Shown: positions 15,693 through 26,391, counted from the stretch's first letter. The stretch: 64,000 bases of DNA from Ruminococcus flavefaciens 007c (GCF_000571935.1 NZ_ATAX01000024.1:1-64000), one strand, 5' to 3'. Notes: generated from the letters alone by a model not told the origin. A program made the numbers and translations.

Positions 15693-16864
15693 TGTTCAAG
15701 CATATTAAAAGCATAATAAGCGTTCTGGCTGTTGCGTTTCTTGTTTATATATTTACATTTTATATAGATGGAGAAATGGGCATTATTCTACTTGCTTTTG
15801 TTGCATTTGCACCTCTTGTTTCACTTTTCTTCACCCTTTATGCAAAAAAAAGGATAAAAGTCACATTTGGCTGTGACGCTTATGTACAGAAGGGCAGCAA
15901 GCTTGCGGTAAATGTAACTGTCAGCAAAACAGGCGTATTTCCTCTTGCTATTGTTGAGATCGTGCCGTATGCATCTGAAATTTTCAGACAGAATATAAAA
16001 AAGCGTAAGCTTACTATGCTGAATGAACGAAAGAGATCATTTACCGTTGATCTTGATGCTGTAACCGGAGGGAACGGAGAGGTAGGTATAAACGCAGTTT
16101 ATTCCTGCGGATTTCTTGGATTTTTAAAATTTAATGTTAAAACTTCTCTGCCTCAGCCAGTTTCTGTGGGAGTAATTCCTGAAATACCCGATATTAAGGC
16201 TTCATCGCAGCTTTTCAGATCGATAGCAGATATTGTTATGACAAGTGATGACGATGAGGAAAACGATACAGCAATGATGTTTTCTGCGAATACTTTCCCG
16301 GGATATGAGCATCGTGAATATGAGCTCGGAGATCCTATGAAGAGGATAAACTGGAAGCTTTCGTCAAAAAAATCAAAGCTTATGGTACGCCTTGATGAAG
16401 CAGCTGCTGCGGTACAGCCTATGATCGTGCTCGATCTTTTCCGCAGAATCGGTGTACCTCCTGTAAATGCTGTGATCGGTGAGGAGCGGCTTATACGGTC
16501 GGTTTTTGGCTTACTGAAGCTCCTTATTGAACAGGGGATTGCTTGTAATTTTGTGTACCGTACAAATTCCGGCGAGTGTATATGCGAAAGTGTTGACAAC
16601 CCTGATTATCCGGATCAGCTTTTGTTAAAAGTTCTTGCTGTTAAGGTTGAAGCCGGCCGCAGAGTTGCGCTCTCTTCTATCGGAGGCTCGCCATGTTCCT
16701 GCGTTATCGGTACTACTGATGCGGGTATCGGTTTTGACGCTGTTACGGCAGGACTTGAAAATCCGGATAATTCATGTATTATCGGATTATCGCCCGCTAC
16801 ACCAAACCAGAGTCCGCTTCCTCTCTGGTATCTTGATGAGGAGAATAATTTTAAACTGGTATAA
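15692..16864 (+). CDS. DUF58 domain protein of the MoxR locus
   Basis: 390 residues. Two N-terminal hydrophobic segments (about 5-25 and 29-49) form a membrane hairpin, and a beta-rich domain follows. The DUF58 signature FPGYEHREYELGDPMKRINWKLSSKKSKLMVRLDE sits near residues 205-238. The C-terminal part resembles a von Willebrand A fold, but the metal-site residues are not obvious. Found with MoxR ATPases and TgpA-like transglutaminases throughout bacteria. Start overlaps the moxR stop; the next gene begins 4 nt downstream. Confidence 0.9.
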   Translation: MFKHIKSIISVLAVAFLVYIFTFYIDGEMGIILLAFVAFAPLVSLFFTLYAKKRIKVTFGCDAYVQKGSKLAVNVTVSKTGVFPLAIVEIVPYASEIFRQNIKKRKLTMLNERKRSFTVDLDAVTGGNGEVGINAVYSCGFLGFLKFNVKTSLPQPVSVGVIPEIPDIKASSQLFRSIADIVMTSDDDEENDTAMMFSANTFPGYEHREYELGDPMKRINWKLSSKKSKLMVRLDEAAAAVQPMIVLDLFRRIGVPPVNAVIGEERLIRSVFGLLKLLIEQGIACNFVYRTNSGECICESVDNPDYPDQLLLKVLAVKVEAGRRVALSSIGGSPCSCVIGTTDAGIGFDAVTAGLENPDNSCIIGLSPATPNQSPLPLWYLDEENNFKLV

Positions 16865-16867
16865 ATA

Positions 16868-19171
16868 ATGGAAAAAACCAAAACAAATAATTTCAGACTG
16901 AGATCATTTCTGCTCAGGACTATGATAGATCCTGTATTATGGTATACGGTTCTTGTTATGACCGCGCTCATGTTTCATTACCGCGATCATGAAAAGGTCG
17001 ATAATCATGGTTATATCCTGGCATTAGGATGCGGAGCTGCTACTTTTGTCATAGGATGGTTACTGTTCAGGATTTTTGATTTTATGCAGAAGCGGCATTT
17101 GCTTGGATTTCTTCTGTATAGTGCGGTGGGCGTGTGCTTTGCGTATTCTTTCAGAACAGCCATAAACTGGGGACAAGAAGATTACCCGATCACCTGGGGA
17201 CTATGGTTCCTTACGCCTCAGGACTCAGTGGATTATAATTTTATGTTCACTATGGCGTTCTATATCTTGTTTACTGTTTTTATGTGTTCTGTAATATATT
17301 ACTTTACGCGTGTAAGATACAGGATATTTATGAATTTTCTTATCTTTATCATTCCTTTTGCTATATACGGCAAGGAATATGAGAAAATGCCTACACTGTT
17401 CATTATTCTTCTTGCTGTGGGATATATACTTCTCATGGTATATTACCGGCAGCTTAAGGATAACGAGGATACGCTTTTTGTAAGCAGAAGGAGATCGTGG
17501 AAAACGATTGCAGTGTATGCTGTTATTTTTGCATCTGCTGCAGCACTTTTCCCAAAGCCTGCGATAGAAGCTGACAGAACTACACTTGAAACGCTTATAA
17601 ATGCCGATATACTCACTGATAAGCTGAATAATATGCTTAATGTTTTCCGTGACACTTCCGACGGACAGCGTTTTCGCGGCAACATAAGGACAGTAAATAT
17701 TTACGAGGCTTCTTCCGCTGATGATCTTCATCTGAAAATGGGAACATATTCTACTTATTATTTTGATAATGATAGCTGGAAGCCTGATGATATTGACCTG
17801 TATTACAGGCAGAAAACAACTGATAATAATATTGCAATCGGTTCTCCAATGGGACTGGCAGATGCTTTTCTTGAGGCGGCTTCACTTGACAGTGAATATG
17901 CTGAAAAATATGGACTTACAAAATATCTGAAGGACGGACTCGATGTTCCTGAACAGCGTACGGTTTCGATATATACTGTCTTGGGCTCGTCAGGACTTTC
18001 AAATGCTTATGATATGGCTCCTGTACCTCAGAATGCAGTAAGAATGTCAGCTTGTTCTAAACGCGGAACCATAGCAACACTTTCAGGCGGAACGGTATCT
18101 TCTGTTGGCTCGAATTTTGACAATTCCGAGCGTTTCAGATTTGAGTACAGTGCGGATACCTTCTTCAACAGTGCAAAGAACAGGGAGTTTGTGAATAATC
18201 TTGCAAAATATGATTATGAACAGCTTCTTACTGATACGGAAGAGGTTTTTGAAAGTTCAAAGACAGATGAAGAACTTGACAGTGATGATGCTTATGGGTA
18301 TTTCAGAAATGATTACCTTTACTATGATAAGTATTGCGATTTGCTCCTTGAATACGGTGATAATAAACGTATAAAGGAACTGGCTGATCAGCTTACGGAT
18401 GGTATTGATAACGATTTTGAAAAAGCCCGTTTGCTTGAAAGATATTTTTATAATAATAACTATGTTTATAATCTCGGCTATAAAAAGAAGAAAGGCGAGA
18501 ATGCAGAGGATTTCATTTTCGAAACAAAGACAGGAGTGTGCTATGAGTACGCTACCGCAATGGTTCTTCTTGCGCGTGCAGCGGGTATACCTGCAAGATA
18601 CTGTGCAGGCTACAATATGAACCAGAGAGCAAACGGAATAATCAATGACAATACTAATTATATTGTTACAACAAAGGACGCTCACGGTTATCCCCAGCTT
18701 TATATAAAGGGCTACGGATGGATGGATTTTGAGCCGACTATTACAGACGCAAACATTCGTAAAGGCTCCAAGACTGCTACAGATATGCTTTCAAGAGCAG
18801 GACTTATCATACTTATAGGAGGACTTATTGTTCTTCTCTTTGTACTGGTATATCCCTGGCTCTCACATAAGATATTTATATTCATGTCAGGCAGACGTTC
18901 ACCGGAAGCCGTCATTAAAGCTGCAATTCAAAGGATATGCAGGATTTATGATATTGAAAATGTCAATACCTCGTCGGAAGCTGCTTCGATAGTTCGCAGT
19001 ACATCAGGAGCGGATATATCCGATGCGGTTGAAGTTTTTGACAGAGCATTCTATGGTGAGGAGAAGTTGGGAGAGAGTGATAGAGAAACTGCTGTCAGAG
19101 CATACATATGTGCTTATAATGCATACAAAGAAACTAAAAAAGGAAGGGGCATAACAAACCGGATAACCTAA
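16868..19171 (+). CDS. Membrane transglutaminase-like protein (TgpA type)
   Basis: 767 residues. Several hydrophobic segments fill the first ~235 residues, and another lies near 640-660 (LIILIGGLIVLLFVLVYPWL). Between them is an extracellular transglutaminase-like domain with the papain-like triad: Cys558 in KTGVCYEYATAM, the following AAGIPARYCAGY, His in TKDAHGYPQLY and Asp in GYGWMDFEPT. The cytoplasmic tail resembles DUF4129. This is the third member of the MoxR-DUF58-TgpA trio. A peptidase or crosslinking role at the envelope is inferred from the fold. Confidence 0.9.
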   Translation: MEKTKTNNFRLRSFLLRTMIDPVLWYTVLVMTALMFHYRDHEKVDNHGYILALGCGAATFVIGWLLFRIFDFMQKRHLLGFLLYSAVGVCFAYSFRTAINWGQEDYPITWGLWFLTPQDSVDYNFMFTMAFYILFTVFMCSVIYYFTRVRYRIFMNFLIFIIPFAIYGKEYEKMPTLFIILLAVGYILLMVYYRQLKDNEDTLFVSRRRSWKTIAVYAVIFASAAALFPKPAIEADRTTLETLINADILTDKLNNMLNVFRDTSDGQRFRGNIRTVNIYEASSADDLHLKMGTYSTYYFDNDSWKPDDIDLYYRQKTTDNNIAIGSPMGLADAFLEAASLDSEYAEKYGLTKYLKDGLDVPEQRTVSIYTVLGSSGLSNAYDMAPVPQNAVRMSACSKRGTIATLSGGTVSSVGSNFDNSERFRFEYSADTFFNSAKNREFVNNLAKYDYEQLLTDTEEVFESSKTDEELDSDDAYGYFRNDYLYYDKYCDLLLEYGDNKRIKELADQLTDGIDNDFEKARLLERYFYNNNYVYNLGYKKKKGENAEDFIFETKTGVCYEYATAMVLLARAAGIPARYCAGYNMNQRANGIINDNTNYIVTTKDAHGYPQLYIKGYGWMDFEPTITDANIRKGSKTATDMLSRAGLIILIGGLIVLLFVLVYPWLSHKIFIFMSGRRSPEAVIKAAIQRICRIYDIENVNTSSEAASIVRSTSGADISDAVEVFDRAFYGEEKLGESDRETAVRAYICAYNAYKETKKGRGITNRIT

Positions 19172-19186
19172 GAACGGAGGTTAATT

Positions 19187-20422
19187 ATGCGAACGGTAAA
19201 AGAAAAAGGAATAAGATGTATTCTGCTGACATTCCTTATGTTTTTGGGAATGTTCGCAGGAGTGTACAGGCCTGCACAGGCGGCTCATGCGGCTGAGGAC
19301 TTCCGCTTATGGCGTCAGCTTGACAGCCGATGGGGAAGTACTGCTATCGGCGGTTCTACACTTCGCAGCTCAGGCTGCTATGTAACCTCCATTGCTATGG
19401 TCGCTGTTGCATCAGGTGCAAGAGATACTGAAACATTTAATCCCGGCGTCTTTGCAAAACAGCTCAATGATATCGGTGCTTTTAATGGCTCGGGCGGTTT
19501 AAGCTCATGGGCTTCCGTCAATAAAGTTGTCAAGGAGATAAGCATAGATTCTGCCAATTTAAACTTTAAATCTACGGATGAAAAGGGAAAGGCTGCAGAA
19601 ATAAAGGCGCAGCTTGATAAGGGCGAATATGTTATCTGCAATGTTGGAGGACACTGGGTCTATATAGACGGAGTTATAGGCGATGATGTATATATGGCTG
19701 ATCCTGCCAAGGATGAGATTCTTATGTTCAAGGCCTACAAAAATGCCAATATTAAAGTTTATCAGCTTCTGAAAGGAAAGAATCCATACAGCGGATTTAC
19801 TCCGCTTTACACCGTTGATCCTGATGGAAAGGCTGTTCCTTCTTCCACTACAACATCAATTGCAATAACTACAACAACTGTTTCCTCGGTCAAAACCACA
19901 ACTACTACCACGACTAAATCAACTACATCTAAGATGAGCACAACATCTGCTGCCGTTACTACATCTAAGGCAGTCACTTCCCAGCATACTTCGGTCACTT
20001 CTGATGTATATGAAAAGGGCGAATATTATTGTCCTGACGGCAAGAAAGTGAAGGTTTTCACCGACGATAAAGAGAAAAAGAGTATTATTGCTGTTCTTGA
20101 AGAAGGTAATGTTATCAATGTCACGGGAATAACCGAAGGCTTCGGCGAAGTAAAGGTCGGCGGCAAGAAAGGCTTGGTAGAACTGAAAGAACTTTTATAT
20201 GCCGGAAACAGCAGAAAGCTTACAGTGGGTGACATCAATGATGACGGCGTATCAGACAGCTATGATCTGGCGCTTATCAATGAATATATCATCGGACGTT
20301 CGAAGCTTCCCGATGGCATCTCTCTATTGACAACCACCGAGATAGCTGCTGCTGATCTCAGCGGTGACGGTGCAGTGGACGAAACCGATGTAATATTATA
20401 TCTCATGCGTATATGCAGTTAA
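19187..20422 (+). CDS. Secreted C39-like cysteine protease with SH3-like segment and dockerin
   Basis: 411 residues. Signal peptide 1-36 (AQAAHA). Residues ~38-200 form a papain-like C39-family domain: RQLDSRWG, Cys64 in RSSGCYVTSIAMV, His156 in GGHWVYIDGV and Asp172 in MADP. A Thr/Ser-rich linker follows (about 218-268), then a short SH3b-like stretch (YCPDGKKVKVFTD...), and a type I dockerin with calcium loops DINDDGVSDSYDLA and DLSGDGAVDETDVI. It is likely carried on a cohesin scaffold and cuts peptides outside the cell. It lies 15 nt after the transglutaminase gene with AACGGAGG before the ATG, so it belongs to the moxR operon. Confidence 0.88.
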   Translation: MRTVKEKGIRCILLTFLMFLGMFAGVYRPAQAAHAAEDFRLWRQLDSRWGSTAIGGSTLRSSGCYVTSIAMVAVASGARDTETFNPGVFAKQLNDIGAFNGSGGLSSWASVNKVVKEISIDSANLNFKSTDEKGKAAEIKAQLDKGEYVICNVGGHWVYIDGVIGDDVYMADPAKDEILMFKAYKNANIKVYQLLKGKNPYSGFTPLYTVDPDGKAVPSSTTTSIAITTTTVSSVKTTTTTTTKSTTSKMSTTSAAVTTSKAVTSQHTSVTSDVYEKGEYYCPDGKKVKVFTDDKEKKSIIAVLEEGNVINVTGITEGFGEVKVGGKKGLVELKELLYAGNSRKLTVGDINDDGVSDSYDLALINEYIIGRSKLPDGISLLTTTEIAAADLSGDGAVDETDVILYLMRICS

Positions 20423-20437
20423 GGAGTAAAATAATAA

Positions 20438-21403
20438 ATGGAATGGACAGAAGTCAATATTTATACGACGACACAAGGAATCGAGCTTTTATGCTCTAAG
20501 CTTACCGATATAGGCATAAAAGGTTTTTCAATAAAGGATTCCGAAGACTTCAAGGAGTTCCTTGAAAATAAAAACGGTCAGTGGGACTATATAGACGATG
20601 ATCTCATGGGACTTTCGGAGTGCGAAACATGCATCACGGTTTATATTCCGTCAAATGGCCAGGGAGCAGAAATGCTTCTGGCAATAAAGTCTATGCTTGC
20701 GGAAATGAAAAATGCTGATACCGAAAATATTTACGGACGTCTTGAGGCTGAAATGACAAGCATTCGTGAAGAAGACTGGGCAAACAACTGGAAACAGTAC
20801 TTCAAGCCCTTCAAAGTTGGCGAAAAGCTTGTTATAAAGCCTTCATGGGAGGAGTATGACAATAGTGACGGCAGAATTATACTTGAAATTGATCCTGCGT
20901 CAAGCTTTGGTACCGGTAAGCATCATACCACAAGACTTTGTCTTGAAGTGCTTGAAAAATACCTTAAAAAAGGTGATAAACTGCTTGATATGGGATGCGG
21001 AAGCGGTATTCTTTCCATCGGAGCTATGCTTCTCGGTGCCGGAAGTGCCATTGCCGTCGATATTGAGGAGAATGCAGCCGTAACAGCGCGTGAGAATGCG
21101 GTAAAAAACAATATCCCGACCGATCTGTACAGGACGTATTTCGGTAATATCCTTACAGATGAAAAGCTTGCCGATGAGATCGATGATAGGTATGATATGA
21201 TCATGGCTAATATCGTTGCCGATGTTCTTATTTCTATGAAGGAATGTTTCCTTCGCTACCTGAAAAAAGGCGGAGTACTCATTGTTTCAGGTATTATTGA
21301 GGAACGTATGGATGAAGTCATTGATGCCTTAAAGTCTGTCGGCTTTAAGGATCCCGAGCCGGAAGTTCGTGAGGGCTGGGCTGCGGTCAAATTAACAGTT
21401 TAA
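20438..21403 (+). CDS. prmA: Ribosomal protein L11 methyltransferase
   Basis: 321 residues. PrmA trimethylates L11 using SAM. The N-terminal substrate domain is followed by the catalytic domain with FKPFKVGEKLVIKPSWE, DPASSFGTGKHHTTRL, motif I LLDMGCGSGILSIGA and the NIVADVL motif IV. AAGGAG lies 16 nt after the preceding stop, so it is probably transcribed with the dockerin protease gene, an unusual partner. Confidence 0.95.
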   Translation: MEWTEVNIYTTTQGIELLCSKLTDIGIKGFSIKDSEDFKEFLENKNGQWDYIDDDLMGLSECETCITVYIPSNGQGAEMLLAIKSMLAEMKNADTENIYGRLEAEMTSIREEDWANNWKQYFKPFKVGEKLVIKPSWEEYDNSDGRIILEIDPASSFGTGKHHTTRLCLEVLEKYLKKGDKLLDMGCGSGILSIGAMLLGAGSAIAVDIEENAAVTARENAVKNNIPTDLYRTYFGNILTDEKLADEIDDRYDMIMANIVADVLISMKECFLRYLKKGGVLIVSGIIEERMDEVIDALKSVGFKDPEPEVREGWAAVKLTV

Positions 21404-21450
21404 TATTATGCAGAGCATATATTGATAACATTTATTAAGGAGAATAGAAA

Positions 21451-22653
21451 ATGGGACTTTTTAAGAAGAAGAACAATAATCAGCAGGAAGAGGCAGCTGT
21501 AACAGCAGCAGATCCAAGAGAAGGTATAAAGAAGCTTGTGCTTGATGCACTTAATGCCAAGCTTAACGGTACTCTCTATGATGACTGTGTTATCATGCCC
21601 AAAGGCTTTACTATCGATGTTCAGATAGGCAGAATGGAGGAAAGCGAAGGCCTTAAGATACTCCAGACAATTTTCATAGTAAAGCATGACGATTTTGACG
21701 AGCCTCTTATCGAACCTGTTGATTCACAGGGCAAATCAGATGAGGAAGCTGCTAATATGGCTGTGGAGATATTCCACGGCGGCGTATGGCATCCCCTTGA
21801 TCAGTCAATGACCAAGAAGAATCCTCAGCATATTTCTGTTGATTATCTCAGACAGCATTATGATTTTGATATGTACTGCCAGTCTGTTGTAAGAATCGGA
21901 GTAAAGGACAAGCAGCCTACTATGCTCATTAACTTTATCAGAAATGAGATCCCGAAGTATCTGGGATCTAAGAAGTACTACTGGCTCAGGATATATCTTG
22001 CAAAGTTCAAGGAGAGACAGATCATAGAGGTTCGTCTCAACGGCTCTGTTCTTGTACAGCTACCCGAATACTTCAAGGAGTATGTAGAGAAAGAAATGGA
22101 TGCTGAAGAGACATTTGTATCAGAGAAGCAGTACGCTATATTCGTACAGCGCGAAGATGATCAGTGTCCTTTCAAAAAAGAGCTTGTTATGAATGCTGCA
22201 AGAGAGACTATTACTTCTATGGTCAATATCAGATCTCACGAGGATTATGTTGCAATGGCTAACAGGATTGAAGAGCTTACAGAAGGCAACAAAGATATTG
22301 CTGCCGAGATCAGGGTATTCGTTCCCGAGATTTTTGCAAAGCTCACTCTTGGATACCGCGAGGGAGACAGCCTTTTCCTTCTCGAGGGTGATGGTGATGA
22401 GCAGCAGAGCATCGAGTTCAAGAAGACACAGCTTCGTACTTATTTTTATCTTCAGCAGGCTGTTCTTGAATATCTCGGCACAAGACCTTCGCAGGAGGAT
22501 GTGTCTCGTATTGTTACCAACAGTGTAGCGTTTAGAGAACTGAGAAAAGCTATTGAAGGTGCAAAGGAGAACGGAAAGGATCTCAAGCCGGAGGAGCTTT
22601 ATGTTCCCGGTACATCATATAAGATAGGCCACGAGGGATACAGAGTCTGGTAA
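21451..22653 (+). CDS. Conserved hypothetical protein, 400 residues
   Basis: Not recognised with confidence. A Lys/Asn-rich N terminus (MGLFKKKNNNQQ) is followed by an acidic globular protein without signal peptide or membrane segment. Notable stretches are FHGGVWHPLDQSM, a middle region with LINFIRNEIPKYLGSKKYYWLRIYL, and the C-terminal VPGTSYKIGHEGYRVW. Codon use matches its neighbours, and AAGGAG precedes the start. It lies 47 nt after prmA and ends at a strong terminator, so it closes the operon. Cytoplasmic; role unknown. Confidence 0.75.
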   Translation: MGLFKKKNNNQQEEAAVTAADPREGIKKLVLDALNAKLNGTLYDDCVIMPKGFTIDVQIGRMEESEGLKILQTIFIVKHDDFDEPLIEPVDSQGKSDEEAANMAVEIFHGGVWHPLDQSMTKKNPQHISVDYLRQHYDFDMYCQSVVRIGVKDKQPTMLINFIRNEIPKYLGSKKYYWLRIYLAKFKERQIIEVRLNGSVLVQLPEYFKEYVEKEMDAEETFVSEKQYAIFVQREDDQCPFKKELVMNAARETITSMVNIRSHEDYVAMANRIEELTEGNKDIAAEIRVFVPEIFAKLTLGYREGDSLFLLEGDGDEQQSIEFKKTQLRTYFYLQQAVLEYLGTRPSQEDVSRIVTNSVAFRELRKAIEGAKENGKDLKPEELYVPGTSYKIGHEGYRVW

Positions 22654-22680
22654 AAGGCTTTAAATCTCACATATGACTAC

Positions 22681-22732
22681 AAGCCATAGTTTTACTGTTT
22701 TCCAGGAATGCTATGGCTTTGTATTATTTTTG
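22681..22732 (+). terminator. Terminator of the moxR-prmA operon
   Basis: AAGCCATAG (22681-22689) / CTATGGCTT (22711-22719), 21-nt loop, then TGTATTATTTTT. Confidence 0.8.
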
Positions 22733-22792
22733 GGATAGCATTTTATAATACGTATCCAAGGAAAGTTTTTTCGGAATATTGCAAAAAAATGC

Positions 22793-22821
22793 TTGACAAA
22801 GCCTTATGATTGTGATAAAAT
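22793..22821 (+). promoter_or_regulatory. Promoter of rplU-prp-rpmA
   Basis: TTGACA (22793-22798), 17 bp, TAAAAT (22816-22821). Confidence 0.85.
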
Positions 22822-22827
22822 ATTATT

Positions 22828-22900
22828 GCCGCTTGTAAACAGGCTCTTAAAGCTGTATCTCAGCGCCTGTAACAGCGAGTTTATTGAAAAGGCAGGTGCC
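22828..22900 (+). ncRNA. L21 leader RNA
   Basis: Upstream of rplU. Helices ACAGGC (22839-22844) / GCCTGT (22865-22870) and CGC-TGT (22830-22836) / ACAGCG (22872-22877), with an inner GCTG/CAGC hairpin (22852-22864). This matches the position and style of the Firmicutes L21 leader, which is thought to let ribosomal protein L21 repress its own operon. Confidence 0.75.
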
Positions 22901-22905
22901 ACAAT

Positions 22906-23217
22906 ATGTACGCAGTTATTGAAACCGGCGGAAAGCAGTATCAGGTAAACGAGGGAGATGTTATCTTCATCGAGAAGCTTGCAGCAGAGGCTGATGAGAC
23001 AGTTACTTTTGATAAGGTAGTTGCTCTCGGAGCAGACGATGGACTTAAAATCGGTACACCTTATGTTGATGGTGCAGCAGTAAGCGCTAAGGTTCTGAAG
23101 AACGGCAAGGCTAAGAAGATCACTGTTTTCACTTACAAGCCCAAGAAGGGTGAGAAGAAGAAGCAGGGACACAGACAGCCTTACACTCAGGTAAAGATCG
23201 AAGCTATCAAGGCTTGA
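22906..23217 (+). CDS. rplU: 50S ribosomal protein L21
   Basis: 103 residues: [18 protein letters not shown], then [16 protein letters not shown], the basic [23 protein letters not shown] end. The ribosome binding site is weak (AGGTG) and close to the leader's 3' end, which suits autoregulation. First gene of rplU-prp-rpmA; the prp start lies 3 nt after its stop. Confidence 0.98.
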   Translation: MYAVIETGGKQYQVNEGDVIFIEKLAAEADETVTFDKVVALGADDGLKIGTPYVDGAAVSAKVLKNGKAKKITVFTYKPKKGEKKKQGHRQPYTQVKIEAIKA

Positions 23218-23219
23218 TC

Positions 23220-23531
23220 ATGATCCGCGCAGAATTTTATGAAAAGAAGGGAAATCTGACAGGATTCAAATTCAGCGGTCATTCGGGTTATGCTGAAGCA
23301 GGTGAAGATGTTGCCTGTGCGGCTGTTTCTTCAGCAGTTCAGCTTGCAGTTAACATTCTTGAAGAATTGGGCTGTGAGTCTGAAGTCAGCATAGGTGATA
23401 ATATCATCGAATGTATATGTAAGAACGATGGAGATATTTCCAATCGTTTGCTGTATGTGCTTAAACAGCATTTAGAGGCTATACTGGAAGAGTTCCCAAA
23501 CACGATCAAAATCATTATTTCGGAGGTGTAA
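23220..23531 (+). CDS. prp: Ribosomal-processing cysteine protease Prp
   Basis: 103 residues from ATG 23220; an in-frame TTG at 23214 lies within the rplU end. Prp removes the N-terminal extension of L27 in Firmicutes. The catalytic His21 and Cys33 are in [18 protein letters not shown]. It is placed between rplU and rpmA, as usual. The L27 encoded next carries the matching cleavage site. Confidence 0.93.
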   Translation: MIRAEFYEKKGNLTGFKFSGHSGYAEAGEDVACAAVSSAVQLAVNILEELGCESEVSIGDNIIECICKNDGDISNRLLYVLKQHLEAILEEFPNTIKIIISEV

Positions 23532-23533
23532 GT

Positions 23534-23818
23534 ATGTTAAAGATCAGTATGCAGTTCTTCGCTCATAAGAAGGGTGTTGGTTCTACTAAGAACGGCCGTG
23601 ACTCTGAGGCTAAGAGACTTGGCGTAAAGAGAGCAGACGGTCAGTTCGTTAAGGCAGGCAACATTCTCGTTCGTCAGAGAGGTACACATATCCATCCCGG
23701 CAACGGTGTTGGTATCGGTTCAGATGATACATTATTCGCAACAGTAAGCGGTAAGGTTAAGTTTGAGCGTTACGGCCGTGACCGTAAGAAGGTTTCTGTT
23801 TACGAGATTGAGCAGTAA
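23534..23818 (+). CDS. rpmA: 50S ribosomal protein L27 (Prp-cleaved precursor)
   Basis: 94 residues. The N-terminal extension MLKISMQFF precedes [15 protein letters not shown], so Prp is expected to cut between Phe9 and Ala10 to free the mature tail that reaches the peptidyl transferase centre. The rest is typical L27 ([20 protein letters not shown]). It follows prp by 2 nt. Confidence 0.97.
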   Translation: MLKISMQFFAHKKGVGSTKNGRDSEAKRLGVKRADGQFVKAGNILVRQRGTHIHPGNGVGIGSDDTLFATVSGKVKFERYGRDRKKVSVYEIEQ

Positions 23819-23836
23819 CAGCCATAACGTGACAAT

Positions 23837-23867
23837 AAATCCCGAGCATTAGCTTGGGATTTTTCTT
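23837..23867 (+). terminator. Terminator after rpmA
   Basis: AAATCCCGAGC (23837-23847) / GCTTGGGATTT (23852-23862), 4-nt loop, T run. Confidence 0.85.
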
Positions 23868-23870
23868 TAG

Positions 23871-25163
<1,293 letters not shown>

Positions 25164-25164
25164 T

Positions 25165-25587
25165 ATGAACAGAGAGATATTGACTGAGCGTGAAGCTAAT
25201 TCATACAGTCCGCTGACTCTGGCTTTTCTTGGAGACAGCGTTTATGATACACTTGTAAGAGAATTTCTTCTCCGGAAAGCTAATATGCCTGTTGCAAAGC
25301 TTCATTCTGCAAAGATTAAGCTTGTATGTGCTGAGTTCCAGTCAAAGGCTTATGATATAGTGTCGGAAAAGCTTTCAGAGCATGAAACTGCAATACTTAA
25401 AAGGGGAAGGAATGCTACGGGAAATACCGTTCCAAAGCATGCCGATGCAGCTGAATACCGAAGAGCGACAGCGCTTGAGTGCCTTTTTGGGTATCTTTTC
25501 CTTACAGGTAAAAACGAACGCGTCAGAGAACTGTTTGAAGTTATTATAAATTCAAATATAATTGAAAATGAACAGATAGGAGTGTAA
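25165..25587 (+). CDS. mrnC: Mini-ribonuclease III
   Basis: 140 residues with the RNase III catalytic helix signature LAFLGDSVYDTLVREFLL but no double-stranded RNA-binding domain. Such Mini-III enzymes mature 23S rRNA in Firmicutes. The second half carries RGRNATGNTVPKHADAAEYRRATALECLFGYL, including the conserved Glu of the metal site. It starts 1 nt after obg and ends 4 nt before yebC. Confidence 0.93.
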   Translation: MNREILTEREANSYSPLTLAFLGDSVYDTLVREFLLRKANMPVAKLHSAKIKLVCAEFQSKAYDIVSEKLSEHETAILKRGRNATGNTVPKHADAAEYRRATALECLFGYLFLTGKNERVRELFEVIINSNIIENEQIGV

Positions 25588-25591
25588 AACT

Positions 25592-26326
25592 ATGTCAGGT
25601 CATTCAAAATGGAATAATATCAAGCGTAAAAAAGAGGCGACCGATGCTGCAAAGGGTAAGATCTTTACAAAGATCGGCCGTGAGATCACAGTTGTAGTTA
25701 AGGAAGGCGGTCCCGATCCTAACAACAATGCGAAACTTCGTGATCTTATCGCTAAGGCAAAGGCTAATAATGTTCCTAACGATAATATTGACCGTATTAT
25801 CAAGAAGGCAGCAGGAGACGGTGATAAGAACAATTACGAGAACATAACATACGAGGGATATGGTCCTAATGGTGTTGCTGTTATCGTAGAGTGCCTTACT
25901 GACAACCGTAACAGAACAGCAGGTGAGGTACGTCACTATTTCGATAAGTTTGGCGGTAATCTCGGTACTATCGGCTGCGTATCTTTCATGTTCACAAACA
26001 AGGGTATCGTTATCCTTGAGAACACAGGTCTTGACGAGGATAAGGTCATGGAGGATGTATTTGAATTCGGTGGAGAGGACTTTGATATCAACGAGGAGAC
26101 TGTTGAGATCGAGTGTGCTCCTGAGAGTGTTCACGCTCTCCGTGAAGGCCTTACAGGCAAGGGATATAATGTTATCTCTGCTGAGACTGAAATGATCCCG
26201 TCTACATATACAACACTTACAGATGAGGAGCATATCAAGAAGATGAATCTTCTTCTTGAACATCTTGAGGAAAACGACGACGTACAGAATGTATATCATA
26301 ACTGGGAGATGCCGGAAGAAGAATAA
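25592..26326 (+). CDS. yebC: YebC/PmpR-family protein
   Basis: 244 residues. It opens with the family signature MSGHSKWNNIKRKKEATDAAKGKIFTKIGREI and contains NVPNDNIDRIIKKA and LTDNRNRTAGEVRHYFDKFGGNLG. Full length for the family. YebC/TACO1 proteins are described as transcription regulators and, in other work, as helpers of translation through poly-proline. Its place in the rplU-obg ribosome-linked cluster fits the latter. Confidence 0.95.
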   Translation: MSGHSKWNNIKRKKEATDAAKGKIFTKIGREITVVVKEGGPDPNNNAKLRDLIAKAKANNVPNDNIDRIIKKAAGDGDKNNYENITYEGYGPNGVAVIVECLTDNRNRTAGEVRHYFDKFGGNLGTIGCVSFMFTNKGIVILENTGLDEDKVMEDVFEFGGEDFDINEETVEIECAPESVHALREGLTGKGYNVISAETEMIPSTYTTLTDEEHIKKMNLLLEHLEENDDVQNVYHNWEMPEEE

Positions 26327-26335
26327 TAACGACAG

Positions 26336-26376
26336 AAAATGAAGAATAGAGATATTATCTTTATTCTTCATTTTTT
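26336..26376 (+). terminator. Terminator after yebC
   Basis: AAAATGAAGAATA (26336-26348) pairs with TATTCTTCATTTT (from 26362) and runs into T6. Confidence 0.85.
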
Positions 26377-26391
26377 ATAAGGAGAAGTTTT

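Noticed and set aside
19840..19990. Long open frames antisense to the ACA/ACT-rich linker of the C39-dockerin gene.
   Set aside because: They arise from Thr codon repeats read backwards (poly Val) and lack ribosome binding sites. The same holds for the linker at 28010-28135.
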